From: Humulus lupulus
Lineage: Eukaryota; Streptophyta; Magnoliopsida; Rosales; Cannabaceae
Direction: 5' to 3'
Assembly (NCBI RefSeq): GCF_963169125.1
Contig: NC_084802.1
Location: 16,740,896-16,804,895 of the forward strand
Length of the DNA stretch: 64,000 nt
Position numbers and translations under genes: made by a program
The notes under the pieces: generated by a model
The model's database searches: none
What the model was told of the DNA's origin: nothing
The model's input: only the letters and a program-made list of their open reading frames with translations
Part shown: in pieces, positions 56,671 through 64,000 of the stretch
Layout of the letters: each line of letters begins with the position of its first letter
How positions within the stretch are numbered: the first letter of the stretch is position 1

Positions 56671-59597
56671 GTTAGTTGTTATGCAAATTTTGCGAACATC
56701 GATGCCATTAATGATGATGAAATGAGGACATTGTTCCCGGCTACAGTAAATGTTGGGTTAATGAGATTATACGGCCCTGTAACGCTCTACTTCCTTAGAG
56801 TCGTTACTGTGTGAGTTAAAAATGTGCTATTAGCTCGCTAATTGAGGTTTTAGTTTAAAAGTGTGACTAAATTGAAATAAAACTCATTTAATGACATTAA
56901 TTATAAAGATTTGGACATTTATTGGAACCATGAAATGTTATACATTCGGGATCCCAAAACAATCTTTAGAAAATGTATTACAACTCAAAATATACATACG
57001 GTCGACCTAAGCGACAAAACAAACCATTACAGTACTTTTCCCAAAATAACCCTGGTTGTGGCAGCCAGGTAGGCCGAACATGTATCCATCACTCCACGCT
57101 CTCCGTAATATGGTTGGTCAACTTTTCCTTTGCCCTTACCTGCACCATAGAGCACCCGTGAGCCGATGCCCAGCAAGAAAACTCAACGCATAACAACTCA
57201 CATATATAAGTGTACAATATACACCAAAACAGTCAACAGATTAAACACGCATCGGCCTACGCCGACCTAGATGCTTTACCAGACCCTGGGTTTGCGGTCT
57301 TCACCGAGCAAGTGGATACAACACCATAGGAGGGTCTCGCCCTAGCGGCCTGCACTCAGCGTGCTCAACGCCAATCCCGGCCCCTTGCCGTACCTGACTT
57401 CTTGCCGTTTTTCAGCCTTCGCCGTTCCCAGCCCTCACCGTTCATTCATAAATATGCATAACACAACATAACATACACAAATATTCATACATATATTAAA
57501 CATAAAAAATAGGGCCATGCCTTGAAACACAAACAATAGGGCCATGCCCTGCTCTATGGGTACAATAGTTTTCTTACCTGTGTCCCGAGCTGATAAGTCA
57601 ATGCGATCCCGAGCACAGTCCCGTAATCCGAGCCTCATTGAAAACCTAGTCACAACGCATTCATAATAACCATTCATCAAGCCTTAAACCAATTAATAAC
57701 TTCATAATATTAATCTAGCCTCTGGGACCTTGGATTCTACTACTCTGGGTAGTAGGATCCTTCCCAAGCCTTAACGTTTGGGTTCCCGAGCTTAAAACCC
57801 TCAAATAGCCATTATTTCACATTTGAGCCGCATCCCAGCCCCTTAAGGGTCGTGGCGCGCTTAAGTCAGAGGGCAAAACCCCCCTTCTGCTGAAGGACAC
57901 GGGCCGCAGCACTCTAAGCCCTGCGCCGCGACGCCTGGGAAAATTTCTGAGGCCCCCAGGCCTCTACGTTCAAGCGGGCCGCGACGCTTGATGAACAGAG
58001 CCGTGGCTCGAGTCCCGAAACCCAGAATTTCCCCATGCATTTTACGAGTTAACCTCCCTAAAACTTACCAATTTCGAGCATTAATCCTAGAATTCAGCCT
58101 AGGATTCATATCCAAACAACATAACTGATACAAACATCCAAAAAACTCAACATAACCCCATCACAACCTAAACTTAACACTTAAATTCAATCACACTTGA
58201 ACCTAGGCCATCATACCAAAAGTTACAGCAAAATACTTAGAGAATTCAATACATAATTCTTACCTTTGTAATAGTTTCGACCTGAGCTATTTCCCCAAGT
58301 CTTCAAGCTTGTTTTCCTCAACAGATCCTAGCTTTAAATCCTCAAATTCTTTAGCCTAGAATCCTCCAAGTTTCATAAAAAATCTCCAAGCACCATAGAG
58401 AGGGAGAGAGAGCCGAATATGAGAGAGAGAGCTGAGAAATCCTGTTTTTCTTCCAAGTGGTTCTAGAGTTTCAGCTGCCCAAATGTTTAAGTCTACTCCT
58501 TAGCCAAAAAGTCTAAAATACCCTTAAGACAATCTTAATCCTATAATGCCACCATGGGAAATTCTGTCAATTGCCACATTCCGCTAAATCTTCGAGTGTT
58601 CCTATTTAATCCCGACATGCCCAAATAATTGCTAAATTATTATCTGTTACCCGATATTCTCGAACACCAACAATGTTCACAAAATACCCCTAGGCTCTTC
58701 CCGAGCCGGGTATTCGACCCCGCTAAGACTATTTAGCTAATCCATTTCCTAGGACTGTCTCGGATCGCACACCACAAATATATCACCACACCCTCGTGGT
58801 ATCAATCACAATGCACACATATATCACAATTCTGCCCTCAATAGGCTAAAATTACAAATATGCCCCTAATAACCAAATGGGGCCCACATGCATATTTTAA
58901 TTCACCTAAACATGCATTTCTAATCACATAATCATTTAATTCACATATTAACATAATTAAATCAATTATTGCCTTCTCGGTACGCTAATCAAGGCCCTAA
59001 ACCTGATTAGCAAATTTGGGACGCTACATGCCCAATCCTCTTTGTGTATCTAATAGGTGGTAATTCAATTCCACCAATCATCGTTGGCTCCTTGTTCTTA
59101 TCCTGACTAAAGATGAACAACCCACTTTTATTTATGTTGAGTCCTTTGTTTTCATTTGACCACACTTGTGTGAGTTTTGTATCAAATTTCCATTGATCTT
59201 GAAATCCTGGTATAATATACGAGGTCATCGATGATCCCATCCATACACCGATATAAACAATTTTGTTCGTATAAGCAAAGAATTTGGTACTTGATACACC
59301 TCTTCCTCCCAAAATCATTGAATTCCCATGTAATCCAATGTTATATACGTCAATCAAGTCAACAGGGAGGTTAAATGATGTCCCATTTTGGGCCCTCTTA
59401 TCAAATAGATATATCTTGTACTTGGTTGAGTATATCTCATCCACACCCACCATTGTCACCCTAATTCATTTAAAAAAAAATAAGTATGTGCAAATTGATT
59501 TTTATTATGAATAGACACTAAATTTTACACCATTACCTAGATGGATATGAATCGATCATTCCATTGCTCTCAGTGATTGTTTCTATCCCTTTCAATT
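56671..59597 (-). pseudogene. Unidentified gene, C-terminal exons, split by a solo LTR
   Basis: Minus strand. A probable exon at 59597-59537 (TITESNGMIDSYPSR) is spliced to an exon starting at 59460 (VTMVGVDEIYSTKYKIYLFD). That exon is open down to 59034 (DQWKFDTKLTQVWSNENKG; SGLFIFSQDKNKEPTMIGG; ELPPIRYTKRIG). The solo LTR at 56778-59028 interrupts it. The frame resumes at 56777 (PYNLINPTFTVAGNNVLIS ... MASMFAKFA) and ends in TAA at 56671. Apart from the insertion I see no stop in about 190 codons, so the insertion may be recent. I do not recognise the protein family; no transmembrane segment or known motif stands out. Confidence 0.5.
56773..59033. mobile_element. Solo LTR (2251 bp), TGTAACGCT...GGGACGCTACA
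   Basis: The element at 56778-59028 starts TGTAACGCTCTACTTCCTT and ends AAATTTGGGACGCTACA. Flanks GGCCC and TGCCC match at four of five bases. It interrupts an open reading frame that continues on both sides, which confirms the ends. GC content is higher in its middle (57000-58060). No gag or pol motif was seen. Ends resemble those of 50497-52536. Confidence 0.75.
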
Positions 59598-60719
59598 CTC
59601 AGGTAAAAGAAAGAATGTTAATTTTTGAAGCTATGTTTGCTCCAAAATCCCAATGTTGTAACTCTAATCCGACAACTTAATTAGATTATGGAAGATGTTC
59701 TTTATTAATAGACCCAAATCTATACTTTGTAAACAATTATTGTTTCTCAAATTTTCCAGTTTTGTACTATTAATTAATATGAGTAGTTGTGGTCAAGTTC
59801 AATAGAATAACATGTTTTCCAATCCATGTAACAACCAAAAATAATCATTGCTTCCTCTAGTTATTTAACAATTAGAAGGTTGAAATATCAGCTACGTAGC
59901 TCGATCATTGGTTTAACTTTTATATGGTTTAGAATAACACAATAACTGCCAGTAAATAAATAACAATTATCGACCATATTCAACATATCACCATACCAAT
60001 TTCTTTTAATCAACAAAAGAGAGGACTTTATGCATATTTTTCATTGTAATGAAATTTAATCATATAAACTTTGTCTCTCCACCAAAATTTCCATCACATT
60101 TACTGTAATAAACCATTTCAAATTGAAAGTAAAAGAACAAAATTTACATATTTTAAAATTTTAAAAATTACAACTAAAGTAAAAACATCTCATTTAAAAT
60201 AATTTAAAACTAATTAAATCCTCAACAATGGAAAGCTTTTTCGTAATTTTTTCAATTGAAATTAAGTGACGTTTACTATTCTTTCCAAATAAAAACTACT
60301 CCAATACATTATGTAAAGTGTAGAACCAAAACAAAAATTAGGTACATAAACTATAAAATAATTGATAAATTGTGACTTAATATAAAACTTAAGTCAACAC
60401 ATTCATCTGCTCCAATACATTCGAATGCCTTCTTCTTCTGCCTCTTCTTCTACATAGCCACATAACTAATGCATTCTCAGCATTTGATCATTGTTTGCCT
60501 ATCTTTAAAATTCACAAAATTACAAAACAAAGTTAACAAACTTGGGAAGCTTTCTCCATTATAAAATCTATTATTTTGTTCAATGAAGACGTCAAAATTA
60601 TTGCACCTATAACCTTCTTATCAAACTCTCGCAGTATCTAATAAAATTGAAACAATATTTATTAGTAAAAAAATCTTTTCATAAAAAAACAACAAAGAAT
60701 TAAACATTCATTTACACTA
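59598..60719. other. AT-rich stretch upstream of the split gene
   Basis: May contain introns and earlier exons of the minus-strand gene, but no convincing exon could be defined. Confidence 0.35.
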
Positions 60720-62580
60720 ACATATAATGGTCTTATTCGAATAGGTACTCCAGGAACAATCTTCCACCACATCATATGCTTTTTCACCTAACACTCCCTT
60801 CACATATTCTTGTAGAAGCATCATTGTGACATACACACTGCAATCATAATCAACACATTTATATTGATGGGAACTTGGCTCGCATAGACTAAAATGTGTA
60901 AAAGAAAAATCGGATCTGTAAACTTTATTGAACTGTCACTGAATGCATTGTCCATGGAGCATAGCTATTAACAAAAGAGTAGAGTAATTTCAAAATTGAT
61001 CAAAAATAGACAGTAAAAAAATTATCAAACATTTATCAAAAATGATATTATATTGTGATTCAAAAAACTTTAGAATTAATACAAACCATCACCATAATTA
61101 TGCCAGCGCATAAGTAATAGGAAGGAAACAAATCGATTATTGTTAGAAATCAATGCCTTTTAGCAAGCAAAGGGACATAAATTGGCAGATAGACATCAAT
61201 AAGAATTACTCAATTCTTGTAACGATAAAACAAGAAAGCATAAATTCTATTCATAAATGTAGTCTATTTAACCTTTTCCAGCTGACCAACCTCTCCACAC
61301 CATTGAAACAATTTCCTTTGGTTACTTATAGTACTATAACATAAGCGATCCAGCTGCTAAAATACAAAAACAAACAAGAATCAACGTGACGTACAAAAAG
61401 AACAAGAAAATTCAATTAATTAATACAAACCAATAAAGGTGTCGGGATCCACCAGAATCTCTTCTTCTTCCCATGCTTTTACACCTCAACTGCTAATAAA
61501 ATATCAATCATACAGGTCACAACCTTCAACATTCAAAATTTTGCCACATTTGATTCATTGTAAGTAGAAGCCTTAGTTGACCAACTTCAAAATTATTAAA
61601 TTATTTAACATGTTTACTCTTGCACTAAAAAGTTGTTTATCTCCCAAACTCAAAAAATCAGGCCTCCGCCCAACTACTTTGTCTCCCAAGAAAACTATCT
61701 CCCTAGTACATCAAAATAAGTACAAAGAATTATATCATCCATTCAACATATAACATTGCCAAATATTTAAATATAAAGCAATGAAACACTTACTCCGGAG
61801 GCAATTTTGAGTCCATCACATAGTTCAACAACATTTTCTCTGAATCGTTCAACAACTCCAAAGTTGACCACTTTGTACGACTTAATAGGCCTCCATGAAT
61901 GCAATAACCATTCAAAGTATCCTAAATTACAAACACCACAAATTTACCAGATTCTACGATCATTCCAACTAAATGTATTCATCTAAATTTGCTACACCAA
62001 AATCAAAAAATATTAATCAACAATACCACCCCAGCAATTCTATCAACTTCGCTATCTTCAATGTCATACATATCACAATCAAAACCACTACCTCCAAATT
62101 TCAAGTGCCAATTTATCTTATCATCAGTCACCGAAAATGAAATTCTATCACAACATTTGCTCCCACTAACAATATCTATTAATTTTTCCAATTACAGACA
62201 TAAATCATTCCCTTCTAGACAACCAAGCCAATTATTACTCAATGACACTTTTTCACTATCATTAGATGCAACACTCTTCTCCCATCCCTCTTTAGGATCA
62301 AATAAAATATTCTCATTCAAACTATTACCATCAACACCATCAGCCTTTGAATTATTCATTTCTAGAGTAAAAGTACCAACATTGGAAAGCCCCTCTCCAA
62401 TTTCTACACCCTAATCAACCAAAGGAAGAACCCCAGACACATTATCAACTTCGCTTCTCTCATTGAGATCAACTAAACAAAACTCCTCTGACTCAACTTG
62501 CGAATTTCCTGCTTCATTTCCTTCACTTCACCCTTATGTGAATTCAATGCAAACAAAATGTCACCTAACTTTACCTCATA
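60720..62580 (-). pseudogene. Second Ulp1-like gene remnant (minus strand)
   Basis: Exon-like pieces on the minus strand. Near 62560-62480: ALNSHKGEVKEMKQEIRKLS, a coiled N-terminal segment. Near 62390-62210: NNSKADGVDGNSLNENILFD. 62191-62020: an acidic stretch (FGGSGFDCDMYDIEDSEVD). 61920-61797: LLSRTKWSTLELLNDSEKML. 60870-60725: HQYKCVDYDCSVYVTMMLLQ. The Asp-Cys-Ser-Val-Tyr-Val run resembles the Asp-Cys-Gly-Val-Tyr-Val catalytic Cys motif of Ulp1-type peptidases. A TAA near 62192 and a missing His/Asp region show it is broken or that exons are unrecognised. The family call rests on short motifs. Confidence 0.38.
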
Positions 62581-63621
62581 TATCCATAGTTACCTACAAT
62601 AACAAAGAATTTATTTCCATATTTATTAAATAACCATTTAAATCGGTTATCGACATTTATGGATTATCATGGTGTTACAATAAAATTACAATTACTTCAC
62701 CAAAATATCAGCTTCCGCCAACATACGACGAAACCGCCAAATGTAATGTCTTCTACTAAATTCGTCAATATATAAAAAAATTCAGATCAAGAAAACATAA
62801 TGATACTTCCATGACAAAGCCTTAAGCACAATTATTAACGCACCACAAATTACCTATTTTAAACTAATAAAATACATACAAACAACAACTAAAAAAACAA
62901 CACAAAAAACTGGAATCTAAATTATGCAACACAAAAAATAGTATCACGAAACCTACTATGATTAGCCATCCTTTTTTAGAATTAAGCAAAAAAACCTAAC
63001 AACTAGGGACCAAAAATAGGAACACAATCCTCAGAAAAGCCTAACAAAACTTTTAAATGTATAGATACTGGTTATTAATGAACCTCATTGGACAATGAAA
63101 CTTCCACCTTCATGAGTGGAGAGGAAGAGCCCTTCACGACTGGAGTCTCACAGCCCTTAATCTCAATACACGAATGAAGTCTCAGTATAACAAAAAATAA
63201 AGCATACAACTATTCCTTTTTTTCACTAAGCGTAGAGATATTTCAAAATTAGTAAATAGTATATGGAATTATCTCCTACAAACTAGCCTACATTAAATTC
63301 TATTTCTCAATCCAAGTGGACAAATAATATACAACTATAACGTCTCCACCGGTGCAGACTTTTTAAGGGAATGAATAAGAGAAAAATTCTATATATATAT
63401 ATATATAAATTACTGTTGTAAATTAGCGTTGGAGAGTGGGATACATGGTATAACAAAAATTGTGATGGAATAAATGACTTTTCTAGTGATTTGATTTAGT
63501 AAGAATTTTTAATGGAAAAACTATTCCAATGATAAAATGCAAACCAGACAATTGAATGATTCACCTTTAGGAATAGCAATTCCATTAAATGCTACAAGAA
63601 CATGCTATTAAATAATTAACT
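62581..63621. other. AT-rich spacer
   Basis: No gene recognised. (TA)n lies at 63392-63408. The last 250 bases may be the poorly conserved region before the LINE RT. Confidence 0.45.
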
Positions 63622-64000
63622 CATGTTCCTGCTCTTATTACTAGAGGTATAAATGAGGTGTTGTTGGCTCCATTTACACCTATGGATATCAATCAATCAA
63701 GTTTTGAATTCGATAGCATCAGATAAATGTCCAGGAGAGGATGGTATGTCAGGCATGTTCTACAAACAAAATTGGAATATAATTGGTCAATCAGTGACAC
63801 AAGCTGCTTTTACCATGCTCAATGAACCCACACAAATAGCCCTTGTTAATTCTACTTTGATTGTAAAGATTCCACAACCAACTTTACCTTCTCAGTTTCG
63901 GCCTATAAGCCTATGCAATGTGCTATATAAAATAGTATCAAAGACACCCTCACAAAGGCTGAAAAGTTTTTTCCCGATTAATATATCTCCTCACCAAAGT
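63622..64000 (+). pseudogene. LINE (L1-type) reverse transcriptase, partial
   Basis: From 63622 the frame reads HVPALITRGINEVLLAPFTP. After a one-base shift near 63690 it continues as LNSIASDKCPGEDGMSGMFY, NSTLIVKIPQPTLPSQFRPI and SLCNVLYKIVSKTPSQRLKS, ending NISPHQ at the window edge. PGEDGM and FRPISLCNVLYKI are hallmark motifs of plant non-LTR (L1) reverse transcriptase, N-terminal to the active-site box. The frameshift makes this copy doubtful as a working gene. The rest lies beyond the window. Confidence 0.88.

Overview
This window looks like repeat-dense intergenic DNA from a plant, most likely a eudicot. It holds plant-type LTR retrotransposons (a Ty1/copia remnant and Ty3/gypsy Tat-type elements with a second RNase H), En/Spm (CACTA), Mutator-like and hAT-like DNA transposons, a LINE, GT-AG introns and long AT-rich spacers. 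I cannot name the species. I found no tRNA or rRNA gene, no CRISPR array, no operon and no certain host housekeeping gene. Nearly all recognisable coding sequence is transposon-derived and most of it is broken.

Layout. 1-905: end of a Ty1/copia polyprotein and a probable LTR stub. 906-3863: AT-rich spacer. 3864-16060: a degenerate Ty3/gypsy Tat-type element read on the minus strand (LTR 15465-16060, PBS, gag, protease, RT, two RNase H segments, integrase). It carries an extra spliced gene in antisense (plus strand, 3864-6495), and its gag is split by a 2-kb solo LTR with a perfect 5-bp target duplication (12457-14502). 16061-16476: a CACTA terminus. 16866-17288: a small solo LTR. 17293-23784: a structurally complete, gag-only non-autonomous Tat-type element whose LTRs carry a variable 20-bp tandem array. 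23797-26015: a broken Mutator-like transposase and a TATCGAGG-type minisatellite. 26016-34607: mostly AT-rich spacer with small inverted-repeat elements and a copia scrap. 34613-35399: solo LTR with a perfect 5-bp duplication. 35405-38951: low-complexity spacer with a palindromic GGTAACCAGTTACC-type array.

38952-48550 is a complete 9.6-kb CACTA transposon bounded by matching termini and a 3-bp AGA duplication. It has two divergent genes. A nine-exon TNPA-type gene on the minus strand reads open throughout (470 codons, every intron phase 0). A TNPD/TNP2-type gene on the plus strand has lost its catalytic middle. The shared promoter region is tandemly duplicated (about 1.6 kb and 1.5 kb). The element should be immobile by itself, although its DNA-binding protein may still be encoded.

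48554-64000: two similar 2-kb solo LTRs (50497-52536 and 56778-59028), the second splitting an unidentified minus-strand gene. Ulp1-type (C48) cysteine-protease gene remnants lie on both sides (53832-55965 plus; 60720-62580 minus). A LINE reverse transcriptase begins at about 63622 and runs off the window.

The most interesting items are the antisense accessory gene of the Tat element, the gag-only Tat derivative with repeat-length polymorphism between its own LTRs, and the CACTA element pairing an intact TNPA gene with a deleted TNPD and a duplicated bidirectional promoter.
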